In this document: positions 1-10,373 of the stretch, in pieces | Numbering within the stretch: position 1 is the first letter of the stretch | Layout of the letters: each line of letters opens with the position of its first letter | Assembly: GCA_964450955.1 (NCBI GenBank) | Contig: CAYVFI010000036.1 | Span: 6,453-70,452 of the forward strand | Reading direction: 5' to 3' | DNA from: CAYNWT01 sp964450955 | GTDB taxonomy: Bacteria; Planctomycetota; Planctomycetia; Planctomycetales; Planctomycetaceae | DNA: 64,000 bases | Notes under the pieces: generated by a model | Databases searched by the model: none | Told to the model about the DNA's origin: nothing | The model's input: the letters and a program-made list of their open reading frames with translations, nothing else | Made by a program: the position numbers and the translations under genes

Positions 1-395
1 TCTTCGAGTGTGTGCTCCCGGAAACGAGGCTGCCAGCTGCCTGGGCGTCCTTCGCGTTTGCGAGCTTCTGAGATCGCGGTTTCTGTTCCGCCGGATCCAA
101 GCCATCGTTTTGTGAACTCCCTCTTGATCCAGCCCCTGCGGCTCGAGTAGTCGGAGTCGCCGTGTGGGAGAGTCCAGATGGCGTGTCAGTGATCGGGTAG
201 CAGGGCAGTCGCGTTGATGTCGAACGGCCGTTCTTGTTGACATTCCCGGATCACGTTTCTGGGTAGAGTGCGAGCGTCGGGTTGGGTCAGAAACCGGCGC
301 CGCCTATGTGCGACCACGGTAAAGAAGAACGAACCGCCGGGTACATACGCTCGTTTGTAGTCGGGCATGTCGGGGTCCATCGTGGTCAGCAGCAT
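1..395 (-). pseudogene. REP-associated tyrosine transposase (RAYT) remnant, runs off the left edge
   Basis: Minus-strand reading from 395 gives a RAYT/Y1-transposase-like N-terminus (MPDYKRAYVPGGSFFFTVV) followed by the conserved LLPDH motif. A TGA stop comes directly after LLPDH. In the same frame the homology continues (HAIWTLPHGDSDYS, then WIKREFTKRWLGSGGTE) to the window edge, so this is one gene with a nonsense codon, not a short protein. RAYTs are single-strand transposases that act on REP palindromes, and such palindromes are abundant in this window. The catalytic tyrosine would lie beyond the stop. Confidence is high for family and disruption. Confidence 0.8.
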
Positions 396-419
396 GAGCC
401 ACCAATTGTACCGACAAGG

Positions 420-835
420 CCCGCATGCCGTAGGTCAGGCTCCGCCTGGCGAACAACAGGAATCGTCGGAACGCCGTCGCAAGTCGAACTGTAGTCTCGA
501 ATACGGGTGAGCAGATCCGTCAGGCACAGCCTGACCTGCCTTCACTTTGGTATTTACGAACTCGTTGTGGTGGCTGAATGGCACCGCCTTCAGTGGATTC
601 GCATACCAAACTGAGGACGGTTCCGTACTGCAGGAACTCAGTTTCAGTAGGGCCGGGTACCCCCCCCCCCCTAAACCCCCCCCCAACCCCCCGGGGGGCG
701 CCCCCCCACCTTAACACAATAATTAANNNNNNNNNNACTGCAGGAACTCAGTTTCAGTCGGGCCGGTTCCCACCGGCCGAATACAGCCCGCCCAAACGGC
801 CGGTGGGAACCGGCCCTACTTTCACTCTTTCTTGA
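420..835. repeat. Palindromic repeats around a 10-N scaffold gap
   Basis: Contains gtcaggcacagcctgac hairpins and a larger inverted repeat (ggccggttcccaccggccg at 770-790 against cggccggtgggaaccggcc). The sequence ctgcaggaactcagtttcag occurs on both sides of the N run at 727-736. The C-rich stretch just left of the gap (660-720) is probably low-quality contig-end sequence. Confidence 0.6.
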
Positions 836-1076
836 TCCAGGCCCAGCGGCCCGAGTAGTCGGAGTCACCATGTGGGAGAGTCCAGATGGCGTGTCAGTGA
901 TCAGGTAGCAGGACAATCGCGTTGATGTCGAATGGTCGTTCTTGTTGGCATTCCCGGATTACATTTCCGAGTAGAATGCGAGCGTCCGATTGGGTCAGGA
1001 ACCGACGCCGCCTATGCGTGACCACCGTGAAAAAGAACGAACCGCCGGGTACATAAGCTCGTTTGTAGTCGGGCAT
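836..1076 (-). pseudogene. Second RAYT remnant, truncated copy
   Basis: It repeats the 120-520 segment, with the same MPDYKRAYVPGGSFFF start and LLPDH motif and the same TGA codon after LLPDH. In-frame homology continues (HAIWTLPHGDSDYSGRW, AWIKKE) until it stops at a palindromic repeat near 835. The flanking sequence (rtcaggct palindromes, cgccgtcgcaagtcgaac) is duplicated too, so a block of about 420 bp was copied as a unit. This copy lacks the C-terminal part, including the catalytic tyrosine region. Confidence 0.78.
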
Positions 1077-1277
1077 GATCGAAGTCCGTCGTGGTCAGCA
1101 GCATGAGCCACCAATTGTACCGACAAGGCCCGCATGCCGTAGGTCAGGCTCCGCCTGACGAACAGGGATCGCCGTAACGCCGTCGCAAGTCGAACTGTAG
1201 TTGAATACGGGCGAGCGGATCCGTCAGGCACAGCCTGACCTACATTCACTTAGGCGCGTGGGCCAAAGCGAAGGGTC

Positions 1278-1578
1278 GAGTGTGTCATTTTCGTGTTTCC
1301 GTTGGATACAAAAACGGTTCCTGACACCTTTATTCTCACGAGTGTGTCATTTTCGTGTTTCCGTTGGATACAAAAACGGTTCCTGACACCTTTATTCTCA
1401 AGTCGAACAGTAGTCGAATACGGGTGAGCGGATCCGTCAGGCACAGCCTGACCTACATTCACTTAGGCTCAGACTCGCGTGGACCAAAGCGAAGGGTCGA
1501 GTGTGTCATTTTCGTGTTTCCGTTGAATACAAAAACGGTTCCTGACACCTTTATTCTCACTGACACCTTTATTCTCAC
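1278..1578. repeat. Three copies of a ~60-bp repeat
   Basis: Copies lie at about 1278-1338, 1340-1400 and 1499-1560, with a partial fourth copy of the last 18 bp up to 1578. Each starts gagtgtgtcattttcgtgtt and ends ctgacacctttattctca. Between and after them are more copies of the gtcaggc/gcctgac hairpin (1433-1465 and 1705-1733). No open frame in this block looks like a real gene. Confidence 0.75.
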
Positions 1579-1736
1579 GATATCATCGAAGTTCAGTTCA
1601 TGCCCGTCGTTACAGCTTCGTACGTCAGGCTTCGCCTGGCGAACAGGAACTGCGGCAATGTCGTCGCAAGTCGAACAGTAGTTCGAACACGGGTGAGCGG
1701 ATCCGTCAGGCACAGCCTGACCTACATTCACTGCCC

Positions 1737-3998
1737 CTATGAATCGAACAGTTGCAAGAACGCTGTGAAGCTGCCGCCGCAGCGCTCAATTGCTTCATGG
1801 ACTTCCGCAAGGGGGCGGCCCAGTGAGTACCGACGTTGGGTCCCGGAGCCATACTGCGGGACGGACACGACGACGCCGGCCTGAGTTAGAGCTGGCAATA
1901 TTTGAGTGAGGAAGCTGTGCATCATTATGCCCAAACGCTGGCGTGCAACGTTCTCATTGACACCGGTAGCTCTCCGGAAGATTCGGAAGAACTTGATTGC
2001 GATCGCCAAATCTGGGTCAATCTCCAAAGGGCTATTAGCTGTGACAAGCGTCTCTTCCTCAAGTTCAAACCCTTGTTCAGCTAGGAAGAACGCGACTTGT
2101 CCGGGATCGAAAACCGTGTTGTCTTCGCCAACTGTCAGTGCGGCACATGTCGTGCCGTTAGTAAACTTTGTGTTAGTGACGGAGCAGCTCTCCAGTTCGA
2201 GGGCGTCGATCTCACATTGATCAAAGATGCAGTCGATTATTTCTGCACCCGTGACCACCTGCGGCATGATGAAGCATCGCTCAAACCTAAGGCCTTGGAT
2301 ACGCTTCGCGGAAGACAGCACGTCGCGGCCGATCACACCATGCCTGATCACGATTTCAGATTCAGATACGACGGCCAGCGCAATGCTCGTCGCGAGGCTA
2401 GAGGCATTCTGACGGAGTACGCTGAAGGAGCCTTCCCCATCCGCAAGTTCGTTCAGAATTTCGATTGTCACTAGCCGCAGGTCGCTACCAAGCTGGCGGA
2501 CGACCGCGTCTGAGGTAATTCGTGGCAGCAGTCCTTGTCGCATGATCCTGGCGATTTCGGCAGTCCGCCCTGACGTCAAATGGCGTGCGACCGCGAGTCC
2601 GAGGAAATAGTGGTAAAACTCTTGATGGTCAAACGAGAACCCACCGGGTCTCCCGCCCGTCGCAATGATCAGAGCATGTGACTTGATCCGTTCCTTTATT
2701 TGGTCCGTGAGCCGACTGTCCTTCTTGGTGTCGTGGCAGAACTGATCCGCCGCGAATTCAAGGAATTCGCTCTTCAATTCTTCAGACTCTGCAGTCCACA
2801 TTTCGTCCGCTACATACGACAGTAGCCAGAAATGCTCATCAACCGATATCAAGGGGCCAAACGGCTCCCCACTCTTGTCGATCCATTTCTTGTGAGCTTC
2901 CCGTCGGACGATTCCCCTAACGAATTCGGCGTAGTAGTTCTTGTCATTTGGACCGATTGCGTCCAGTAACTGCTGGAGGTCCGCCTCGTCGGATGGATCA
3001 ATGCTGTGAATCAAGTGCCGCACCAGTACAGGGCGAGTGATCATCGGGTGATCATCACCACCCAAGGCGTCAGCCAATCGAGAGTACAACCTCGCTGGCT
3101 CATTGATTTGGTTTAGTTCACAGTACTCAACAAACTGCTTTCGCTCCCAGCGATCTATACGCAGTCGAGCGAAGTCCACGTAAACCGACCGGAGCGTGTC
3201 AAATAGTTTCGCTGTTGTCTCGAGACTCTTGTATTCGAAGTAGGCCTTCCTCGCTGCAATCAGCACGGTACCTTCAGATTCCAAATTGACCATTAGATTG
3301 CCGAGAGACGATACGGCGTCGCCTGCGGAGCCTTCCACAAACATCTCTTCGAAACCGTCCAAGGCGAGCACGATGCGGCCCAGTTTGACGAGTTCGAGAA
3401 ACGCGTCGTAGTACAGGAATTGGAATCTGAAACGTCGTCCTAGTGTTCCAAGGATAACCTCATCTAGGCGGAGGAATGGACGGCCGCCAAGGGATACGGG
3501 GACGAGTAACCAATCCGATTTGCGTTCCTTGTACCGCTTGGCCTGTACCCGAGCGAGGTGGTTTATGACAGTCGTCTTGCCTTCTCCAGCATCGGAGGTT
3601 AGGTACAAAACTCGCGACATGAATCCGGAGCCTCGATCGAGCCAATCGAGTGCTTGTTCACGAATGTCAGGAACTGCCTGCTCTGAGTCGTCTGGATTGT
3701 GAGACAGATCGTCGAGAAAAGCCCCCGTTGGTGAAACGAAGTCATCAATGGTCGGGATGTGGTCGAGGATCCGATCAGCAAGCAATGGCAGTCTCGCCAG
3801 TCGCTTCGCCACCCAGTCGATAGCGGGCATCGGGGCACTGTCTGGCTCGCATACCTTCAGCGTGTCCCCTTCGCGAGTGACGAAAAGCTCCACGAGCTCA
3901 TCGTGTACCTCAAATACGAGACTGTCCTTGCCGCGGTCTATCGACTCAGGGTTGTCTGCGAATGCCGCGAGAAGCTTATAGAAGTCGTTTGCTTTCAT
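1737..3998 (-). CDS. STAND/NACHT-like P-loop NTPase, partner of the upstream NYN nuclease
   Basis: 753 aa. Walker A lies at residues 133-143 (LTSDAGEGKTT), followed by a Walker B-type motif LALDGFEE at 211-218 and a sensor-like IAAR at 247-250. This layout fits the STAND/NACHT group of regulatory ATPases. The middle is helical. Residues ~540-640 hold short beta-type repeats (RFERCFI, IIDCIFDQCEI, LELESCSV) suggesting a small beta-helix. The C-terminus could be a winged-helix-like module. Its ATG shares one base with the stop of the NYN gene (TAATG at 3996-4000), so the two are translationally coupled. Inferred role: a sensor/switch NTPase in a nuclease-based defence pair. The exact family is not known to me. 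Confidence 0.75.
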   Translation of the reverse strand: MKANDFYKLLAAFADNPESIDRGKDSLVFEVHDELVELFVTREGDTLKVCEPDSAPMPAIDWVAKRLARLPLLADRILDHIPTIDDFVSPTGAFLDDLSHNPDDSEQAVPDIREQALDWLDRGSGFMSRVLYLTSDAGEGKTTVINHLARVQAKRYKERKSDWLLVPVSLGGRPFLRLDEVILGTLGRRFRFQFLYYDAFLELVKLGRIVLALDGFEEMFVEGSAGDAVSSLGNLMVNLESEGTVLIAARKAYFEYKSLETTAKLFDTLRSVYVDFARLRIDRWERKQFVEYCELNQINEPARLYSRLADALGGDDHPMITRPVLVRHLIHSIDPSDEADLQQLLDAIGPNDKNYYAEFVRGIVRREAHKKWIDKSGEPFGPLISVDEHFWLLSYVADEMWTAESEELKSEFLEFAADQFCHDTKKDSRLTDQIKERIKSHALIIATGGRPGGFSFDHQEFYHYFLGLAVARHLTSGRTAEIARIMRQGLLPRITSDAVVRQLGSDLRLVTIEILNELADGEGSFSVLRQNASSLATSIALAVVSESEIVIRHGVIGRDVLSSAKRIQGLRFERCFIMPQVVTGAEIIDCIFDQCEIDALELESCSVTNTKFTNGTTCAALTVGEDNTVFDPGQVAFFLAEQGFELEEETLVTANSPLEIDPDLAIAIKFFRIFRRATGVNENVARQRLGIMMHSFLTQILPALTQAGVVVSVPQYGSGTQRRYSLGRPLAEVHEAIERCGGSFTAFLQLFDS

Positions 3999-4729
3999 TA
4001 GATCTCTCCCTGGACGTATCCGGAGGTCAGGCCATCGCAGTAGTGGCGTGGGACGAGTTGTCCTCGCTTGGAGTGTGCTTGGATGACTTGGACTCCGAGA
4101 TTCACTGCGGTTCGGATCCCTGGCCAGAGATCATGGTCCGACCCGATGATTCCAACAGCTTCTTCACCCATAGTCGCTAGGTAGAGGAGGTCCGACAGGA
4201 CCATAGAATCGACGAGTTTCTGCTCGGCGCGAAAGAGCAAGTCCCGACTCTTGACTGAGCAACCGTGCTCCGGGCACTTCTTCTTCTTTATGAACCGTGG
4301 GAGTGGTGCCAAGGGGCAGTTTGAAGGGTCGATACATGACGCGTCACTAAGTTCTCGACACTTCAGATTGGACTGCGCGCGTTTCTTCCGGTACGTATAA
4401 AACAGATGGCGCGGTGGGTCCGCTACCAAGCTCAGGGCTAAGTCAGCATATAACCTGACGCGCCTACCTGAGTATTGCATGAGGTCAGGGAACTGGATCA
4501 TCAAGTCCGTCGAGAGTTGCTGCGCGCTAAGCGTTAGTCCCGTTTCCTCGTACCAACCCGAATAGAACCTACAGCGTATTTCTCTCTCTGGTTTCGGCCA
4601 GCCAGGTGGCATCAATGTGAGGAGCGAGTCCACAAGGAACCTCGGCCCTTTCCTTGCGTGCTCCTCGGAGACATTCGCGTAATCAACTAAGATAAACATT
4701 GAGGGAAACCCGCGGGTGCGCCTAGCCAA
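3998..4729 (-). CDS. NYN-domain (PIN-like) ribonuclease
   Basis: 243 aa. It begins with ILVDYANV (Asp16), followed by KLVDSMVLSDLL (Asp174, Asp180) and GIIGSDHDLWPG (Asp198, Asp200). These are the acidic positions of NYN/PIN-fold metal-dependent RNases. Between strands it carries a cysteine-rich insert (C124, C132, C138, C152, C157) that may bind zinc. Translation may start at 4729, or at the internal ATG at 4699, which leaves MFILVDYANV at the N-terminus as in most NYN proteins. It is the first gene of a two-gene unit with the STAND NTPase. Predicted role: RNA-cleaving effector. The target is unknown. Confidence 0.75.
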   Translation of the reverse strand: MARRTRGFPSMFILVDYANVSEEHARKGPRFLVDSLLTLMPPGWPKPEREIRCRFYSGWYEETGLTLSAQQLSTDLMIQFPDLMQYSGRRVRLYADLALSLVADPPRHLFYTYRKKRAQSNLKCRELSDASCIDPSNCPLAPLPRFIKKKKCPEHGCSVKSRDLLFRAEQKLVDSMVLSDLLYLATMGEEAVGIIGSDHDLWPGIRTAVNLGVQVIQAHSKRGQLVPRHYCDGLTSGYVQGEI

Positions 4730-4846
4730 TGCCTAGGGTATCCTTGTCGCCACCGTCCCGCCAGCGCTGAGCCCCTTACCGTAGGTCGGAAGTGCATAGG
4801 TGCCGTAGAGGGAGGTCGCGTTCAACGCGTGAACTGAATTGATCGA

Positions 4847-7522
<2,676 letters not shown>

Positions 7523-7939
7523 CGTCTTCATTTCCTGCGAGCGACTGGGTCGCGGTCTTCGTTGTGTTCTTCGGGAATTGTAGAGGAAAGGCCGCAACGG
7601 TTCGACAGCAGAGAAACGGTTTATCCGAGGGCGATTTACCACCCGATTCGAACCGTCGTGTGGGCGAAGCGGGGTGACAGAGGCCTCCGTCGGATTGGTG
7701 AGGCAAAAGGTTCTACAGCCTGAATCGGTCGTGGGCCGGGGCGGGAGCGGCGTCGGTCAGAGTAGGGAAGGCGAGAACCACGAATGGGCACTAATAGCCG
7801 CTAATCTGTCCTGTTCGGCTGGCATGAGTGGTTCGAACAAAAGTAGGCCGGACCAAGCGAAGCGCCGTTCCGGCATCGCGCGTCTCTTAATGCACGCAAT
7901 GCCGGAGCGGTGTCGCTTCGATTCTGGCTCCGGCCTACA
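7523..7939. repeat. Intergenic stretch with a long imperfect palindrome
   Basis: No gene is supported. From 7842 to 7939 there is a long inverted repeat (gtaggccgga against tccggcctac, with inner arms gccgttccggca and atgccggagcgg). It abuts the rtcB stop codon, so on the minus strand it would fold at the 3' end of the rtcB message. It belongs to the palindromic repeat type seen elsewhere here. It may act as a transcription end or RNA-stability element, but it lacks a strong U-run. Confidence 0.6.
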
Positions 7940-9448
7940 TCAGTCGTCCGCTTTTGACGCGTCCTTGATCACGAACCGAGCCTTCAGCCGAGCGACTTCC
8001 GTTGCCAGGCCTGCGGTCTTCACTGAGTTCAGGACTTCTTCGAAATCCTTGTACGCAGCCGGAGCTTCGTCGCGAGGATACTTGCGGCAGTTGGTCAGGA
8101 TGTCCGTCTCGTCGAACGACTTGTCGACCTCCGCCTGATCCAACTGACGCGTTGCAGCTCGACGACCCAGCGCGCGGCCGGCGCCGTGGTTCACGCTGAA
8201 GCAGCTCTTTTCGGCTCCTTCATCGGCGACCATGATGCTGGAACCTGCCTGCGGGTTACCCGGCAGCAGAATCGGGTGACCGGTGTCTGCAAACGGAGTT
8301 CCCTTCAGCGCGTGGTGGCCGGCTGGGAACGCGCGAGTCGCTCCCTTGCGATGCACCCATGTTGGGCGATCGTTCATGATTTCCTTCCTCGCGATGTTGT
8401 GACTGATGAAGTACACCAGCTGACCCGTCACGCCCGGAATGACCTCCTGAAACGCTTCCAGAACCAACGCGTTGATGAGCATGTGGTTCACGGTCGCGAA
8501 GTTCGCACCGAGTGCCATGTCGTCCAGGTACGCGTCAGCTTCCGGCGTTCCCAGCGGAGCGTAAACCAGTTCGCGGTCGTTGCCCGGCAGCGGGATGTCC
8601 CACTTTTCGAACTTACCCTGGAGCGCCTTGAACTGACCCGTCGCCAACTGATGCCCCATTCCTCGCGAACCGCAGTGCGACAGGAACGCAACGTGACCAT
8701 CACGCAGACCAAACACGTCAGCCGCGTTCCGCGCACGCTCGTTGTCTTCGACGTGCACGATTTCGCATTCGCCGAAGTGGTTCCCGCCTCCGTACGAACC
8801 CAGCTGCTTCATCTTGTCGCCGAAGCGTCGGATCTTGTTACGGTTCGGATCGGTCAACATCGCCAGTCGCTCAGCGAGCACATCGTGAGTTCCGTTGTGC
8901 CCAACGTGCGCAGAGTCCTCGCAGCGATCGGCCCACTCAGGCGGAATACCCAGCGCGTTGCAGACTGCTTCAGACGCTCCTTCGATGCACGCCCGGCGGC
9001 CAACCTCAACATCGATCTTCCGCGCCTTACCAACATCGCGCGAACCCTTACCGGCTCCGGTCGGTGTTCGTTCGCAGATGGCGTTAATCAATGCACGACG
9101 AACCGGACGATCCACGATCGCATCTTCCGGCAGGTCGAGCTGCAGGAGGCTCATCGAGCACTTGATGTCGACACCAACCGGTCCCGGGTAAACATGCGTC
9201 GGCGAAACCATGACGCAACCGACCGGTGCGCCGTAACCAAGATGCGCATCCGGGTTCAAAACCAGATCCGTCACCCCCGGCGCATTGCGCGAGTTAATAG
9301 CCTGCTGGTATGTCTTGTCATCAAACGTCTGCCGGATGGCTTCGTTGCCGATGACTGTGATTGGTGTCTTGTTCTTGGCGGCTGGCAGGATTGCCGTGGC
9401 GTCGCCAGTTGGGATGAGTTCAGTTGTCATCTTCTTGTAGGTGGGCAT
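7940..9448 (-). CDS. rtcB: RNA ligase RtcB
   Basis: About 502 aa. RtcB joins 2',3'-cyclic phosphate or 3'-phosphate RNA ends to 5'-OH ends using GTP and Mn2+. Metal and catalytic motifs are present: VGVDIKC (Asp94, Cys97), GGGNHF (Asn223), SHCGSRGMGH (His258), ISHNIARKE (His350), and NHGAGRALGRR (His421, the guanylylated histidine). The usual VGVDIGCGM reads VGVDIKCSM here, so this is a divergent subgroup, but the Asp and Cys ligands are kept. It is longer than E. coli RtcB (408 aa). Start 9448 has AAGGA 9 nt upstream. Starts at 9430 and 9496 are alternatives; the latter runs through a short inverted repeat. It is the last gene of the Ro60-Y RNA-rtcB unit. Confidence 0.95.
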   Translation of the reverse strand: MPTYKKMTTELIPTGDATAILPAAKNKTPITVIGNEAIRQTFDDKTYQQAINSRNAPGVTDLVLNPDAHLGYGAPVGCVMVSPTHVYPGPVGVDIKCSMSLLQLDLPEDAIVDRPVRRALINAICERTPTGAGKGSRDVGKARKIDVEVGRRACIEGASEAVCNALGIPPEWADRCEDSAHVGHNGTHDVLAERLAMLTDPNRNKIRRFGDKMKQLGSYGGGNHFGECEIVHVEDNERARNAADVFGLRDGHVAFLSHCGSRGMGHQLATGQFKALQGKFEKWDIPLPGNDRELVYAPLGTPEADAYLDDMALGANFATVNHMLINALVLEAFQEVIPGVTGQLVYFISHNIARKEIMNDRPTWVHRKGATRAFPAGHHALKGTPFADTGHPILLPGNPQAGSSIMVADEGAEKSCFSVNHGAGRALGRRAATRQLDQAEVDKSFDETDILTNCRKYPRDEAPAAYKDFEEVLNSVKTAGLATEVARLKARFVIKDASKADD

Positions 9449-9519
9449 TGCCCACCATCCTTTTGCAATTAGTTGACTTGGTAAATTGGTGGGCAATGCC
9501 CAGCCTACTCACTTTTTAG

Positions 9520-9663
9520 TCGTAGTGGACGAGGCCACGAGTCCCGGTTGCGTCTTCCCGGTTCGGGGACTCGTAGCCTCGTCCACTACGGNNNNNNNNN
9601 NTGGGGGCGGCGCCGCCCCCCCCTGGCGGGGGGGGCGGCGGCCGGGGGGGGGCGCGCGCCCCC
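9520..9663. repeat. REP-type palindrome interrupted by a 10-N gap
   Basis: The arms gtagtggacgaggccacgag and ctcgtagcctcgtccactac (9521-9590) form a long hairpin. Another copy of tcgtccactacgg follows the gap at 9664. The 60 nt right of the Ns (9602-9661) are nearly pure G/C and look like unreliable contig-end sequence. The same palindrome recurs at 10209-10280. Confidence 0.7.
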
Positions 9664-9690
9664 TCGTCCACTACGGTTCGGTTGCTGAGA

Positions 9691-9828
9691 GTGACGACGA
9701 GTGTTTGGCGAAACGTATTCGTGTACCTACCAAGACTCGGCCTCCGTGTTGTTGATTGAGGCCGACGGGAATCGAACCCGTACCACGCGGTCATAATTCA
9801 TGTACTTCCACCGGCATTCGTCGATTGT
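9691..9828 (-). ncRNA. Y RNA (YrlA-like) with circularly permuted tRNA module, unit 1
   Basis: Transcribed on the minus strand. The 5' part reads CGACGAAUGCCGG and the 3' part CACUCGUCGUC. They close a stem (CGACGA/UCGUCG) carrying the Ro60-type motifs. Inside is a tRNA T arm (ACGGG UUCGAUU CCCGU), then a perfect 7-bp acceptor-like stem CGGCCUC/GAGGCCG joined by a 13-nt loop, then a degenerate D-arm-like segment (UCUUGGUAGGUAC). The order T arm, acceptor 3' strand, loop, acceptor 5' strand, D arm is that of a circularly permuted tRNA. YrlA-type bacterial Y RNAs are known tRNA mimics. No normal mature tRNA can be read from it. Confidence 0.75.
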
Positions 9829-9829
9829 A

Positions 9830-9946
9830 TGTAGCCGACTGAGGCCCTCAGTCGGTTCGTCGCGAAGCGACGAGTTTGTGTTGTGTGCCACTGGCTTTGC
9901 CAGTGCCGTGTGCGCGGCCGACTCAGGGCCTGAGTCGGCTACATTT
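9830..9946. repeat. REP-type palindrome between Y RNA units
   Basis: Outer arms tgtagccgactgaggccctc and gggcctgagtcggctaca pair across about 115 nt, with inner hairpins gtcgcgaagcgac and gccactggctttgccagtg. The same outer arms occur near 41969-42053, so this is a dispersed family. It separates Y RNA units 1 and 2. Confidence 0.7.
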
Positions 9947-9961
9947 TCTGTTGTGTCAAAG

Positions 9962-10057
9962 AACCGACGACGAGAATTGCTGAGATGTTTGCCGGAGTCG
10001 AACCGGCACGCTTTCGCGTCATTCCAGGATGTAATCCCAGGCAGGCATTCGTCGGTT
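9962..10057 (-). ncRNA. Y RNA-like unit 2, partial tRNA mimic
   Basis: A perfect 9-bp closing stem AACCGACGA/UCGUCGGUU leads into CGAAUGCC on the 5' side and CUCGUCG on the 3' side, the same Ro-binding arrangement as the neighbouring units. The interior holds a hairpin ACGC-GAAA-GCGU directly followed by a T arm (GCCGG UUCGACU CCGGC). The D arm is not evident. The GGGAUUACAU element is shared in form with units 3 and 4 (GGNACUACAU). It is a shorter, rearranged relative of the permuted-tRNA units. Confidence 0.68.
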
Positions 10058-10063
10058 GTAAAA

Positions 10064-10197
10064 AACGGGCGACAAGGGTTTGGTGAAACGTTACTTCTAC
10101 GCTCTGGCCAGTTGAGCTACACGGCACTTTCGCGTCGTGGCAGGGTTCGAACCTGCAACCTCAGAATTCAATGTAGTTCCGCCGGCATTCGCCCGTT
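10064..10197 (-). ncRNA. Y RNA (YrlA-like) with near-complete circularly permuted tRNA, unit 3
   Basis: The closing stem AACGGGCG/CGCCCGUU is perfect and flanked by the Ro-binding motifs CGAAUG and CCUUGUCG. Inside, in permuted order: TTCTG (anticodon-stem 3' strand), a 5-nt variable loop, T arm GCAGG UUCGAAC CCUGC, and an 8-bp acceptor-like stem CACGACGC/GUGCCGUG with one A-C mismatch and one G-U pair closed by a GAAA tetraloop. Then come UA, a canonical D arm (GCUC ... GAGC), and UAGAA, which pairs with TTCTG as a 5-bp anticodon stem. The Ro-binding stem therefore replaces the anticodon loop. Six U residues follow the 3' strand. Confidence 0.8.
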
Positions 10198-10208
10198 GTT
10201 TAGGTGTT

Positions 10209-10280
10209 CTTGTAGTGGACGAGGCTACGAGTCCCCAAAGGCCAGCGAGCACTCTGGACTCGTGGCCTCGTCCACTACGG
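10209..10280. repeat. REP-type palindrome between Y RNA units 3 and 4
   Basis: Arms tgtagtggacgaggctacga and tcgtggcctcgtccactac form a long hairpin, a second copy of the palindrome at 9520-9590. Its placement between RNA units suggests that the palindromes invaded the spacers, or that they serve as processing or stability elements. Confidence 0.7.
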
Positions 10281-10288
10281 TGAAGGAA

Positions 10289-10373
10289 AGAACTCGACAA
10301 GGATTGTTGAGACGTTACCCCACATGGTGGGGTTCTTGGGATAAAGATGTAGTCCCAACGGCATTCGAGTTCT
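10289..10373 (-). ncRNA. Y RNA-like unit 4 without a clear tRNA module
   Basis: 85 nt. The closing stem AGAACUCGA/UCGAGUUCU is perfect (9 bp) with Ro-type motifs CGAAUGCCG on the 5' side and CCUUGUCGAG on the 3' side. The interior has two hairpins: UUGGGA/UCCCAA, containing the CUACAU element shared with unit 3, and CCCCA/UGGGG. There is no UUCGA T loop. It is the unit nearest the Ro60 gene. It may be a plain Y RNA or a degenerate tRNA mimic. Confidence 0.65.

Noticed and set aside
1..1736. Active insertion sequence
   Set aside because: Both RAYT copies are interrupted and one is truncated. There is no intact transposase in the window.
4697..4846. Toxin-antitoxin reading of the NYN/STAND pair
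   Set aside because: The partner is a 753-aa ATPase and not a small antitoxin, so a defence-type sensor-effector pair is the better reading.
8186..9472. 428-codon frame opposite rtcB
   Set aside because: It is antisense to a confident RtcB gene and has no recognisable domain.
9750..9800. Ordinary tRNA gene suggested by a T arm on the minus strand
   Set aside because: The T arm is followed by an acceptor helix that returns into a D-arm-like segment, not by a 3' end, and no complete cloverleaf fits in normal order. It belongs to a Y RNA unit.
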